A DNA stretch of 64,000 bases, from NCBI GenBank assembly GCA_015179125.1, contig WHVA01000202.1, positions 119,205 through 183,204 on the forward strand, given 5' to 3'. Of the stretch, positions 9,690 to 21,189 are shown piece after piece. The position numbers and the translations under genes are program-made. Each line of letters begins with the position of its first letter. The first letter of the stretch is position 1. The notes below the pieces were generated by a model. That model searched no databases. It saw only the letters and a list, made by a program, of their open reading frames with translations, and was not told the DNA's origin. This DNA is from Gautieria morchelliformis. Taxonomy: Eukaryota; Basidiomycota; Agaricomycetes; Gomphales; Gomphaceae.

Positions 9690-10220
9690 GATTGCGATCA
9701 ACGCAAGGCTGAGCAATGGCTTAATCGGTGACTGGCACTTGTATCGCTTTAATAGCCTGTGAGAGGTCGCTCTTAGCCCGAAACTGCTGTGACTAGAGTG
9801 CGACAGCCGACGGGATTAGAATGAGACTGCCGCGCTTCGATCGTCAAAGAAACTTCGCCAACACACAACGATATATTTCGGCCACATAGTGTTGCCTGTT
9901 TAGAATTCCCAGTTATGTGCTCTCTGGCAGACCAGCATAGATCCAGGCCCAGTACATCTACGACCGGAGACTTAACCGTGACATTCAGTCTGTCGAGACC
10001 GCCAATGCCAATGTTATGTCTGCCGAAACTGCAGGATGCCAGCTCGTTTGAAATGGCTTGTCATGTCAGAACCGTACGGTACAAGGCCTAAAGTCCATCA
10101 AAGCGGCTGAAGCTGAAGTTTGAGGCTGGCGGTGACGCTGCGACCCATCATGAAGTTCGTCACACAATTCAGTCTCCGACGCTCTCGGTGGTTTCCGTTT
10201 TTATGTTTTAAGACGACGTT
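9690..10220. other. Intergenic region between divergent genes
   Basis: About 530 bp between the start of the minus-strand kinase and the plus-strand gene at 10224. No repeat or RNA gene was recognised. It probably holds the promoters of both divergent genes; no distinct TATA element stands out. Confidence 0.4.
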
Positions 10221-10223
10221 CTC

Positions 10224-11855
10224 ATGTTAAGGGCTGTACAATCTACTCCATATACTCCAATATTCCCACCGCCTCTCCCCATTTCGGACTCTCCATCGCA
10301 TGCGTCTGTATCATGCACCTCTGTCCTAAATGGACCCAGCAAGACGAGTTGGAAGTCCTATGTGGACAGGTTAAAGGAACGTCACCTACTTCTTTCAGGA
10401 CTTCCTGACGAGCTTTGTCCGCCGTCACGCGAGACCAGTCCTGGAGCTGAGACCCGGATAGAGGCATTAACCTTGCGCATGCGCAAGGCGCGTGAGATGC
10501 ACCTGCCGCTAGAGCTGACGCTGACCTGTGCTGGGGTGAAAGGCGGTGACTGGGTTGGCGTTCCCTTGTCTGACGGAAGTCAAGATGGAAAAGAATATTG
10601 CCTTCCCGACACCGAGGAGGAGTGGTTTGAATGGGAGAAAAGGCTGACTGAGGCGCGAGATAAAAGGATAGCCGAAAGGAAGGCAGCAGAGTACCGGGAG
10701 AAGATAGAGAGGTGGAATGAACAGGTAGAACCGGATCCTTTCTTGGATATCCACGAAGTCTCTACGGGATCACAGGAGCGACGTCGTTTGGCAACCACCA
10801 CTACGTTTGACAATTCTTTTGTAAACGGGGATCATAGGCAAATTCAACGGATAACAAGTCGTTACTTTGCTCCTGGTGGTTCACCGGATGAACTGCCCCG
10901 ACAGCAGTCAGAGCCGGTGGCACGTGCATCGTCACCGCTTCCTCCTGCCCCAGCGCTGGACCCGATTCCTGAGTTTTGCGATTCAGTAAATGCATACTCG
11001 TTAAATTTACCGATTTTGAGTACTGATAATGCCAACTAGTTCTCCATTCCTGACTCTCCCCCGTTATTACCACGTGATACAGGGCAGAATTCGCCCATAC
11101 CGGACGATATACTTCATTCGCCCTCATTTGCTGTTAAGGATGTGGACACTTCTACGCCTCCCAAACGAAATCAGGTGTCTGAACCCGTCCTTCAGCTTTC
11201 GTCTCCGATTTCCCCACCCCGATCCCTTCGTCCTCTCGCGGCGTCACAGACATCCGCATCCCTCAAACGACCACACGAAAGTGATCAGGCGGACGCGGTA
11301 TATCCAGCAAGTGACGTAAGCCAAGCGCCAGGTACCCCTCTTGGCGTGAAACGAGCGAGAACCTTGGTAGAGCCTATCACGCCCAAGTCTGTCGGACGGC
11401 CGAGAAGTTCCCAAGAATTCAAAGCCGCTCAAATCCCAAAGCGGCTTCCTACCCTTGACGCCCTTCTTGCTACAAGCGCCAGAAAGGCATCTTCAAAAAA
11501 GGGGACTCCCTTGATCAAAGGAAAGGCACAACACAATGATGCGTATACGACATGTGGATCCCCATCGCCACAACGTGCCCCTTCAGCAGTTCCGGAATTT
11601 TCTCCCTCGCAGCCGACTTACTCCATGTTTCGTCCACAGTTTCAGTCTACACAGCACCGCGCGTTCTCACTGCCCCCGTCACCCAGTGCGCCAATGACAT
11701 CAACACAGCCTATCAGTCCTGAGAAAACTCTTGGTGGAACCGCCTCCTCTGGGATTGGATTTTATCAGTCACAGTTCAATGTCGAACGCAGGGTTGACCA
11801 AGTCGCGGAATTTCTTATGGCCGATGTATGGGACCCTGAGGCATCGCAGGCCTAG
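10224..11855 (+). CDS. Unknown disordered protein, about 525 aa, one intron
   Basis: Exon 1 is 10224-10985 and exon 2 is 11040-11855. The 54-bp intron has GTAAAT at the donor, TACTGAT as branch site and CTAG at the acceptor. The intron is a multiple of three but contains an in-frame stop, and removing it joins CDS to FSIPDSPP. The protein is mostly low complexity and rich in Ser and Pro. It has one charged probable coiled-coil segment (EEEWFEWEKRLTEARDKRIA, about residues 130-175) and basic patches (KRPHESDQ; GVKRARTLVEPITPKSVGRP) that could be nuclear localisation or Cdk-type TPKS sites. I do not recognise a family. It lies 650 bp upstream of shugoshin on the same strand. Confidence 0.7.
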
Positions 11856-12502
11856 TTTACTCTTACGAGCTTTATCCAAATATAGTGTACATGTAGAGGT
11901 TGTATTATTTGACTCGCGGAGATCTTTGCATGGAGGCTTTAGGTCTATGGTGGTCGATATTGAACTTGGTGAACATTAGGCCTAAACCGAATAATCAACC
12001 TCTGTGGTAACAGGATACACATCAGTATGAAAAGTATCACAGTAAAAGCGCGGATTCGTGACTCAAATAAAGCTCTGTAGTGATTGGGGATGACGATGCT
12101 TTAGAATTTATCTTCTATGGTAGATGCAACTTCAAGCCACTCTCCTTCCATGCATGAATTACTTTTACACATTCTGTTTATCATACAAAACACTAAACAT
12201 TCGCCACCAATTAGGTCGCTACTGCCGTATGCAAGACTAGCTTTCAGCAGCTCATGAGCCATGAACTGGCGGCTGCCTGCCTATGAGTGCCAAATCCAAT
12301 GATTCTAAAATCTGGATCGTGTTGTCGTCTAGAATCGACCAGAGTCAGTCCATAGATAGACAGAGACTTGGCGCTTAACGCTTGGCAGGGCCGCCTTGTT
12401 GTAGACACGCGCTTGTCACGTGCATCAAAACCCACGTGATCGTTCGGAATCAAACTGAAGTTCCACCTGTCCTGGCAGTATCCAGGCAGTGACACGATAC
12501 CC
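11856..12502. other. Intergenic region upstream of shugoshin
   Basis: About 650 bp with no supported gene. Open frames on the minus strand here (for example around 12244-12504) have no recognisable domain. Probably the 3' flank of the upstream gene and the promoter of the shugoshin gene. Confidence 0.4.
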
Positions 12503-14423
12503 ATGTCGTCCCGAAGAGACTCCAGGGTACATTTATCTATTAGACAAGACGATGCACTCCTAGAATTCGAAAATTGTAAGCCACTCGTCTAATATTCTAA
12601 TCACACTGACACTGGCATTTAGTTAAGAGAAAATACCTACTTGTAAACAAACATATCACGAAGTAAAACCCGTTCCTCGTGCTTCAGTATATATATGGCT
12701 AATGGCTAATTTTGTGTAGGCTCAACTCTACCCTAAGCGTGCGCGTCGAGGAGCTTAATGCACAGGTCTCAACCCTTTACGTTGAGAACCTTCGCCTGCG
12801 TGCATCCGAAATAGCTCTTGTATCACAAGTCAAGAGGGAAAAGGAGAGGGCGCAGCGAGTTGTAGATGAGGCTGAAATTGCTGTATGTATTACACGAGCT
12901 ATTCCTTAGGATCTACAGGCTCATGGATCTCACAGGTTGGCACTCTCATGGGTCGTCTATCTGACATGCGTACATCGTTGTCTCTCAGCACTCCCAAGAA
13001 CAAGGATGCTGTATCATGTGAGTTGTGTCGTCATAGAATATGATAAACTCAGACAGGATGTGTTGCAGCTCCTAGGCGCAAAGTTCCGCCTTCGCTAATC
13101 CAGCCACCACGTGAAACAGTTCGACTCGTCAGACCCCCCGCAGAAGCAATCACTCAGATCCGGGAATCAGAAGAAGAAGAGGGAGACGATGAGGATATTA
13201 CACCAACGCGTACGACCACCACGCGTCAGCCATCAACCAGCCGACTTCCCATGCCAAAGTTTGTGCCCACGCCCCAGTCAGCAATATCAACGGGTGAGAG
13301 TACTATCCCTCACATTAACCTCGCCGCAGGAGCGACGAAACGAAAGCCCGCTAGGAGGAACGGCGCACTCCTGAGCGTGGAACGTCACCCTGCTGTTGAG
13401 AGGGCATCAAGCCCTGTCGCAGGGCCTGTGAGACGTCCGAGAAGAAGCTCCGCAGAGCAGGAGGATGAAGAGCGCGAAGTTGAACTAGAAGTTCAGGTGG
13501 GGAACAGTCCTGAAGTGAAGGCTGACCACCAGGAGACCCCCAAAATTAAGGATGAAGGTCCCGGGGGTTTGGGTGAAACTAGGACTATGGAGTGGCATAG
13601 ACAGTTTGACCGGAAGGGGAAAGAGAAACAAGTGGTAGGAGAGCGGGAACGCGAGATAGAGATCCATAGCGCCAGTGAGAAGGACTCTAGCGAAGGGTCA
13701 AAGGAACGGACCAAGGAGAAGGAGAAAAGGCGTTTTGGTATTAAGGACGTCACCAATTCTCCCAGAACGGGTGCCACGGAATTTGGTGAAGAAAAACCAA
13801 TTGAAATGCCAGGTGAGCACCGATTCCAAGGCCTTTGAAAACAAATTTTTGACTCCTAAATAGCAACTGTCCCATCTTCTACGCTTTCAACACCATCTTC
13901 TACCGCCACGCCGTTGTTTGACACGTTGACACCAAAGCCTGAGTTCTCCTTATTCTCGACCCCAACTACCCCTGCGACGGATGGTGGTTCCGAAGCAGGT
14001 GAGAGTATCACTGGAAGGGAGAGGAGAACACGGAAAAGTGTTAATTATGCTGAGCCGAAACTAAATACGTATGTACTCTTCTGAAACAACGCACGCATAT
14101 ACTGACGACCATCCAGCAAGATGCGTAAGCCTGATCCTCCCACAGAATCCTTCAGAGCACGCACTTCTGCGGGGGGGACGGTCACGCGTCGCAGAAGGTC
14201 CATCCCCACACCAAACACGGTGTTAGCCTCAGATGAAGATGGGGATGCAGATGTTGAAGGATCTGGCTCAAATACAAGGTGGACGGAAGGTAGGCGGAAG
14301 ACTGTGCACAACACGAGTGTCAACACAGCCAATATACCCTCAGGCACGGTTATTACTGCAACTATGGGCGACTCTTATGGTCACTGGGGCGACGAGACAA
14401 GAAGACATAGCATGGCAGTATAG
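12503..14423 (+). CDS. SGO1: Shugoshin, centromeric cohesin protector (7 exons)
   Basis: Exons 12503-12575, 12623-12662, 12720-12882, 12936-13017, 13069-13812, 13864-14068 and 14117-14423 join in frame to 537 aa. The N-terminus (DALLEFENFKRKYLLVNKHI, then TKLNSTLSVRVEELNAQVST) is the conserved shugoshin coiled coil, which in the family dimerises and binds PP2A-B56. The C-terminal end of exon 6 and start of exon 7 give the basic shugoshin C motif GRERRTRKSVNYAEPKLNTK followed by MRKPD, which in the family binds phosphorylated H2A at centromeres. The long middle is charged and disordered. The start ATG at 12503 is supported because exons 1-3 rebuild the coiled coil exactly. The family protects centromeric cohesin in meiosis and mitosis. 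Confidence 0.92.
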
Positions 14424-14664
14424 GTAACATCCATGCGTCATGCACTCTGCACCTTTTCTTCAATGCGCTGCTCTCTTCATTACTGCATATACATATTCCC
14501 AGAGGTTTCTTCATTTTCTGTCCTTATTTTCCGACTTGTTTCTTCATACTTAAAATTGCCTACATACATGTTGCCAAGCTGAGATTGAAACACAAATTCT
14601 TTTCGAACTCGCCTGTTCAATAGTCCGTACGGACGTATATGCTTCTGGAATCTCCCTGGTCAGT

Positions 14665-16848
14665 ATGCCTGTACGGAAAGATGTTGGGTCGCGGAAGGGT
14701 ACACCTTTTTATCATCTGGTAGAAGCCAGACACCTGCACCATCCGCCCCTGACTTCTAGTTCAATATCAAGCCAGGCGCACGATCCATCCATCCTCTGTT
14801 CCCCGTTCTCATCTATAAATTCGCATTCTAATGCTAATTGCTGCTGTGGGCTCAAAAACTGCAACGAGACGCCGTCCTCCAGTTCACACAACTTGCTCTC
14901 TGGCAGCGATGACGCATTGGACAACGTACCGGCCTCTAGTACACCAGACCTTATTCATTCGTCTGATGCCACTTGCGCTTCGACTTCGCCAGATGTTTCT
15001 CTTGCACAGCGTATCTTTGCCTCTCGGCTTCATGCACTTCTGCAGGTCATTGAAGACCAACAGTACAAGGAGGAGTCGGATTTCTCACCCCAGAAAATTT
15101 CTGGTGACGAAGGGGAATGGATTAGAGTATCTCAAGGTGGGGCTGAAGTAGCAAGTGCCGGCGCAAACGTCTCAAGGTTGTCCAGAAAGACCGACTCAAA
15201 CGATAGCTCAGATGAAGTTTCTAACACGTCGTCAACATCCACGCTTGGCGTCTGGGCTCCCTCTCCTCTTGATCTGCCTACTGAAAGCTTGGAACGCTAC
15301 AGTGAATCATCTCTCACGCACCATAACAAGAGGAAACACGACGAGTCCCACGAGCTATCTGGGGGTGCTCAGTCTGGGAGCTCACCGGTGGTCCTACACA
15401 AAAATGTAGCTTGCAAGAAAGCAAAACTTTCAAAATTTGGTGAAAGGACATCTTCGTCGTTCAGTTACCAAGCAGGCGAGACGGCTTCATGCAGGAAACT
15501 CAAGTCCCTCACTTCCGCATCATCTTCCTCCTCTCTTGGCGTTGACTCTGAACATATCAACTCGACACGGTGTTTTTCGCACCCCATCATTCATCCGCCT
15601 ACAGAGCCGATACCAGTACTAACCTCTAGACGTGAGGTTGCCGAAAGCCGAATTGAGGCACTTCTAAAACGGGAGAGGTATTATCGTGCCCAGGACGGAC
15701 TTCCCCTGGGCTTGTTTGATTCTGCAGAAATTACGTCGAACAACAACGAAGAGCTTTTCGGAATAGAAGCCGATTTTCGGCGACAGGTCGTGCAATGGAT
15801 ATTTGATGTGACATTTTCACACAGCCCGCTGCTGTCTTCTACTGATTATGGGTTTCCCATTTGGGCAGGTTCTACCCCCAACATATTTTCGACCGGAAGA
15901 TTTGTATCGACATCTCAAGTGCAGCGAGGAAACGCGATTTCACGCCATGTACTTATTCAGTCGTTATGTCTTTCGTGTAAGGGAGAGCCGTGGAGGTCGT
16001 TGTTACAAAGAGACGCGGTCACTGAGGAGAGCGAGGCGAGAGCTTATGTGGGACGTGGCGTTTTGCTCCTTAGCAATTTCTACCAAGGTAAGCAACAACT
16101 AATGAAACTATTAGTTGACGATTCACTCCCCTTGTGCTAGTTTTATCATGATTTTCTCTACCCGTTATACCCGATATACAGCCACGACTTCCTGACGATA
16201 TCACCCCAATTGACGAGTAGCTTCCATTTTGAGGTAAGGTCTTTCATTTCAGAATTGGGTACTTTTAATTCATAATAATGTAACAGCACACTCAACGGAA
16301 CATTCTAGAGGCATTCGATTATGAGATCTTTGGCATAACGCCACATGCGTTCTTCGAGGAACTCTGGGCGGCTCTGCCTCGTCTGCAAGATATGCTTGAC
16401 TATGGGCGTCCTCGAGATATCATTCGCAACGAAATGTGGGCAAGGTTACAACGAGCTTCGCTCGGTGTGTGGTCATGGTTGTCTCGTTTGTTATTTAGCA
16501 TCATGGTTTTACCCAGAATTGGACATGATGCGATTCCCCATTTCTCTTCTTACTGCTGCAGCTTTGGCTGAGGGCATTATCCTTGCACTAGTCGATGAGT
16601 ACCAGCAAACAGACCAATCTGGCACCAGCAGCCCGACCCTTTCTCACGCCAACGTCTCGTCAGATGACCTCGATCTGGAGAAGGCATATAAAGACGTTAT
16701 TCCGATTTGTAGTGACGTTGCAACGGTCCTCGGAGTGTCTATGGTGGGTTTACTTGTACCTTCTACTGAACGGTCAAAGGGCAGGTTTGATTTTAAAATG
16801 CAGGCTGATTTGCGAGCATGTCGACGCTGGATGTCGTCGTTCAACTAA
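14665..16848 (+). CDS. Cyclin-domain protein (6 exons, about 634 aa)
   Basis: Exons 14665-15807, 15869-16087, 16141-16233, 16287-16464, 16517-16743 and 16804-16848 join in frame. The first about 310 residues are Ser-rich and disordered. The cyclin box then begins: SRIEALLKRERYY, FRRQVVQWIFD joined to VLPPTYFRPEDLYRHLKC, LFSRYVFRV, LMWDVAFCSLAISTK, FYHDFLYPLYPIY, then RNILEAFDYEIFGITPHAFF and ELDMMRFPISLLTAAALAEG. This two-repeat helical arrangement is typical of cyclins, which bind and activate Cdks. Introns are 50-62 bp. The last intron (16744-16803) is a multiple of three, so readthrough would also stay open. The subclass is not clear; the long disordered N-terminus suggests a fungus-specific cyclin. 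It follows shugoshin by 240 bp on the same strand. Confidence 0.82.
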
Positions 16849-17361
16849 GAATTGCCTGTTTGATACTCGAAGGTAGAATGCACTTTACATGTGGGTGTAC
16901 TACAGAATGTGCTACTTTTGTGGCGTAGTTTGGCGACCATCATGAGCTCGAGTAATATCGTAAACAGTTTAGCACATGCTTCCAAAAAATTTTAGACAGT
17001 GGTCATCTCTGGTCCCGTTCGGGATAGCTAATTCCAGACAGTAATATATAACATACACAAGTATTACTTGCGCATTTGCAGCGTCAGACATCATCGGATC
17101 GATGCAGGGGTCGGTCGCTCTCAGGTATGCAAACCAGGGATTGAATGGGCTCCAGAGCGACGCCGACGTCCAGGAACTGTTATGTTATTCGAAGAGGTCA
17201 ACCCCTAGGCGGTTTGAAGGTTAGTTCAATCAAAAGTAATCACGTGGGATACTCGTGGAGCGGCGCTCGTTATTGTTACGCCATGACCTAATTGTAGGGG
17301 CCCATGGGCGTCAATAAGTCGTACGAGGTTGGTTGCATTACCTTGACCACCATACCGCTAC
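16849..17361. other. Intergenic region
   Basis: About 510 bp between the cyclin and glycosidase genes. No repeat, RNA gene or further exon was recognised. Probably terminator and promoter sequence. Confidence 0.4.
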
Positions 17362-20026
17362 ATGCCTCGGGTTCCCAGTGCATCGCCAGCAACAGGAAAA
17401 CCCACTCCTGACTATTTTATCCACACTACATGCGCCAACTTCGTCGATGTTCATGGACGAACCCTTTTATTGAGAGGCGTGAACCTCTCTGGTTCCTCAA
17501 AAATGCCAGTGGCCTCGCAGTCGCAGGTTCTCCACAACTTTTGGGAGGACGCAGAACGGGGAGACGGGGATTTTACTGGAAGACCGTTGAATCTAGATGA
17601 TGGCTCTGCAGACGTGCATTTGGCACGGTTAAAGGGCTGGGGATTTAACATGCTCAGATACGTCGTTACTTGGGAATCATTGGAGCATGAAGGACCGTGA
17701 GTCGTCACCATTATGTGTTGGCCTACATTCTTGAGCCTGTTTTCAACCTAGCGGCAAGTACGACTTTGAGTTCATGGACTACACCGTCCGCGTATTGCGA
17801 AAGTGTAAAGACTTTGGCTTCAAAGTATTTATGGATCCACATCAGGACATCGTGAGTTCCGTTCACCTATTTATAGCCTATAATCCTCATTTCTTCTAGT
17901 GGTCCCGATTTTCCGGAGGGTCAGGTGCTCCTTACTGGACGCTAGTAGCCTGCGGTATCAACCCCCGCCATATGACCGCAACGCAAGCCTCAATCATTCA
18001 CTGTGAATACCCTCTTCCTCATCAGCCTGACCCTGCATCGCTTCCTGCCATGCTTTGGTCCACCAACTACGGTCGCCTCGCGGCTCAAACCCTATTCACC
18101 CTTTTCTTCGCTGGTCGAGACTTTGCCCCCAAATGCATCATTGATGGCATCAACATCCAAGATTACCTCGAACATCACTTTTTCACCGCCTTTGGGCACC
18201 TCGCGGACTGCATACGTGACGCTGGCGATCTGTTAGATGTATGCGTGATAGGCTGGGATAGCATCAACGAACCCTTCGAGGGTTTCTGCGGTAATCCCGA
18301 CCTCGCGAATCAGGAAACAACTCACAATGCTAGCCTCAAAAAGGGTTCACATCCTACTGTTATACAGTCACTACGTCTCGGCATGGGGCAAAAGCAGACC
18401 GTAGAAAATTGGAAATTCTCCATGTTTGGCCCTCAACGTGATGGAGACGTCACCATCGATCCCAAAGGTCGACGGATATGGCTCGATCCTGAAGCAGAAC
18501 AGGACGGTATCAATGCTCGCTGGGGTTGGAAACGTGGCCCAGAGTGGAAACTCGGGACTTGCGTGTGGGCTTTGCATGGCGTTTGGGACATCGAAACGGG
18601 CGAGCTAACCAACCCGCAATACTTCGCCAGTTTTCCTTCGGATCCATACCGTCCCGTCGTGTTTATCGCGGATTACTGGAAAGTGCACTGGCAGCAGTTC
18701 GTTAGGCTCATACGTGCGTCGCACCCCGAAGCGATACATTTCGTTCAGCCACCCGTCTTTGTTCAACCCCCATCGCTTGATGAGTCTGACCTTTGCGGAC
18801 GGGCATGCTACTCTGGTCATTATTACGACGGACTGACTCTTGTGACTCGCCACTGGAATTGGTTCAATGCAGACGCCCTTGGCCTATTACGTGGTAAATA
18901 CAAGTTTATGTGGCAGGCCGTCAAGTTTGGTGAAGAAACCATACGCAAGTCGTTACAGGAACAACTCGGCATGTTAAAGCAGGACACGGAGATCATCGGA
19001 TCATACCCTACGCTCATCGGTGAGATCGGCACGCCCTTCGATATGGATTCGAAACGTTCGTATGGCTACACTGATGACGGCAAATACCGTGGAGATTACA
19101 CAAACCAGCAGAAGGCCCTTGACGCAAGTCTAAACGCGGCAGACGGGCCAAATTGTATCAACTGGACCGTCTGGACATATTGCCCGGAGAGTTCACACGA
19201 GTGGGGTGACGGCTGGAATATGGAAGATCTAAGTATCTGGAGCGGCGACGATCTACGGCAGAACGCACAGTATGAGGCGGCGAGTGCATACTCGTCAGCT
19301 GCGACGCTGCTCAAGCAAGACGTGCGCCATTCTTTGGCACGTGCGGTCCGCAGCACGTCAACCTTTTCTCTCGTGACTTTGGGACAGACAAGGGAGCTAG
19401 GTGTACCCCAGCGTGAAAAGATCACGTCCTTGTCGTCTTGGGACAACCCGCTCGACTTTCTTACCGACGGCGCGCGAGCCGTATCCGCCTTCTCCCGCCC
19501 GTATCCTACCGCCACAGTGGGTGTCCCGATAGATATGCAATTTGATATTAGCAAGGCGCAGTTCAAGCTCACAGTCCGTGTAAAGCCAGAGGATCGGCCA
19601 GCCAAGCGCCATGGTTTTCAGGATGAACTGACCTCGGAACGAACCATGCTTCCCACGGAGATTTTCTTGCCACTTGTACACTATGCGCCACCATGCCTGG
19701 TCGCAAGCAGCCTGCAGCGCCAAGCAAATGCGAGAGGGGAATGCGAAGATCAACTTTGCAATGGCGGCAATCAGACGGCTAGCATGACATCCGACATGAC
19801 TCTTATTTCGCAGTCCTCCGTTGACGTTGACGTCGAAGTCTCCAGCGGGCGATGGGAGCTCGACTGCCAGACTCTGAAATGGTGGTATGATGTGCCGGCG
19901 GATGGTGAGGTTGAATATTCCATCACTGTCTCACGGACCAATGGGCCTATCAAGAAAGCGGAAGACCTGTCGGAGAATTGCTGCGAGAAGCTCTGCGCAT
20001 CTAGTCAGCAATGCAATTTACAATGA
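17362..20026 (+). CDS. GH5 (subfamily 12-like) steryl-glucosidase / glucocerebrosidase
   Basis: Exons 17362-17696, 17752-17851 and 17900-20026 join in frame to 853 aa. [10 protein letters not shown] near residue 35 and [20 protein letters not shown] across the exon 2/3 junction are typical of the fungal EGCase-related proteins (EGCrP1/EGCrP2 type). The acid/base glutamate is in SINEPFEG (about E269) and the nucleophile in IGEIGTPFD (about E520). Between them lies a long family-specific insertion. A C-terminal beta-rich domain (about 700-830) follows. Family members cleave glucosylceramide or ergosteryl glucoside inside the cell. No signal peptide is seen, in agreement. Which lipid is used cannot be told from sequence alone. 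All catalytic features look intact. Confidence 0.88.
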
Positions 20027-20133
20027 GCATCGGACCGCATTCATGCATTAGAGAGTCATTGTATCATGGTATCTAGTTGTGTCTTCCCGTCGCTTTGTAT
20101 CGTTATATTATACCGTTCCTTTCTCGAGGGGCT

Positions 20134-20954
20134 TCATGGTCCTTTAGATTCTAGAGGAGAATCTGGTGGCTGATCGCGAGGTGGGGCAGTCAATTCTTGA
20201 ACTTCTGGTGTCAGTTGGAACCTCGGCACTTTCAGAGGTGTATCTTGAAACTCCGCCCAACCACCTCGTAAGCCAACATCTACTATTGTTTGTAGAACAC
20301 GGGCGAGTTCATCAGTCCTGTGGAAGATTGTCAGTAGATCACTCGAAATTAGGACAAATCTCACCTGGTTTTCTCTTCATCCCATCTTTCTTCGAAAGAC
20401 ACCGAAACGCGGGTAACGTCCTCCGACAACCGGTGCAATTCATTGGTTAACTCTTCCAGCTGGTCAGCGACGCTTTCTCGTCGTTTGGATTCTTTACTAG
20501 AACTTCTCCATGACTCCGCGAAGATCAGTGATGCTGCGACGAAAAAGAGGAACGACTCTGCAATGAAGTTGGCTCCATTGTCGATGGCTCTGTCCATCCA
20601 AAAGCGTCAGCGTAAGCCATAAGTTGCACAACAGACCACGCACCTAGTTTCGCTTAGAGGTTTGATGGCCCGAGGCGGCTGGCCTAGTACGACCGTGCCC
20701 AGCTTCATTTCATACCTGTACATCTTTTGTGCCAGTTCGACACAGATGCTGCGGAAGAAGGGATGTCTGGGGTGATAATAAACGGGTCAGATGCGAAATG
20801 ACCCGGATAGCAATACACACTCGCGAGCCTCCTGCTTCAGCCTCGTGCTGATAGGTTTGGCTACGGTCTCCCGATCGGATGAGCGGCGAATACCTCAAGA
20901 TACACTCTGTGGACTCACTCTGATGGCAAGGGTTACTAGTTTCACCGTGGCCAT
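20134..20954 (-). CDS. OPA3: OPA3-like mitochondrial protein (5 exons, 204 aa)
   Basis: Exons 20919-20954, 20821-20867, 20644-20766, 20365-20589 and 20134-20317 join in frame to 204 aa. The start MATVKLVTLAIR and the conserved block HPFFRSICVELAQKMYRYEM, the segment PPRAIKPLSETRAIDNGANF, and the hydrophobic stretch ESFLFFVAASLIFAE match the OPA3 family. A charged coiled coil follows (ESVADQLEELTNELHRLSED). OPA3 proteins are mitochondrial inner- or outer-membrane proteins affecting organelle shape; the biochemical role is unsettled. The last exon (about 60 aa, Pro-rich) looks lineage specific. The gene is convergent with the GH5 gene, only about 107 bp apart. Frame agreement across four introns makes the exon map secure. 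Confidence 0.88.
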
Positions 20955-21189
20955 GTGGTGCAACGAGGGACTGGTTTGTATCGGAGGGGATAAATAGCGC
21001 ACGTAAAGTTCAAGTTCACCAGTACGGTCTCTCACGCCACATTCGGCACACACGTGTGACTACGGCAAATGTTTAGTACACTCTCACATTCGGTTGAGCA
21101 ATTGAATAGAGTCCCCATCTCAACCATGATGATAGCACTGAACAGTCCAAAGAGCGAAACTTACACCAACACGGGTACGGCGGCGGCAT

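Noticed and set aside
10986..11039. Nonsense mutation splitting the gene at 10224-11855
   Set aside because: GTAAAT donor, TACTGAT branch site and CTAG acceptor flank a 54-bp segment whose removal keeps the frame, so an intron is the better reading.
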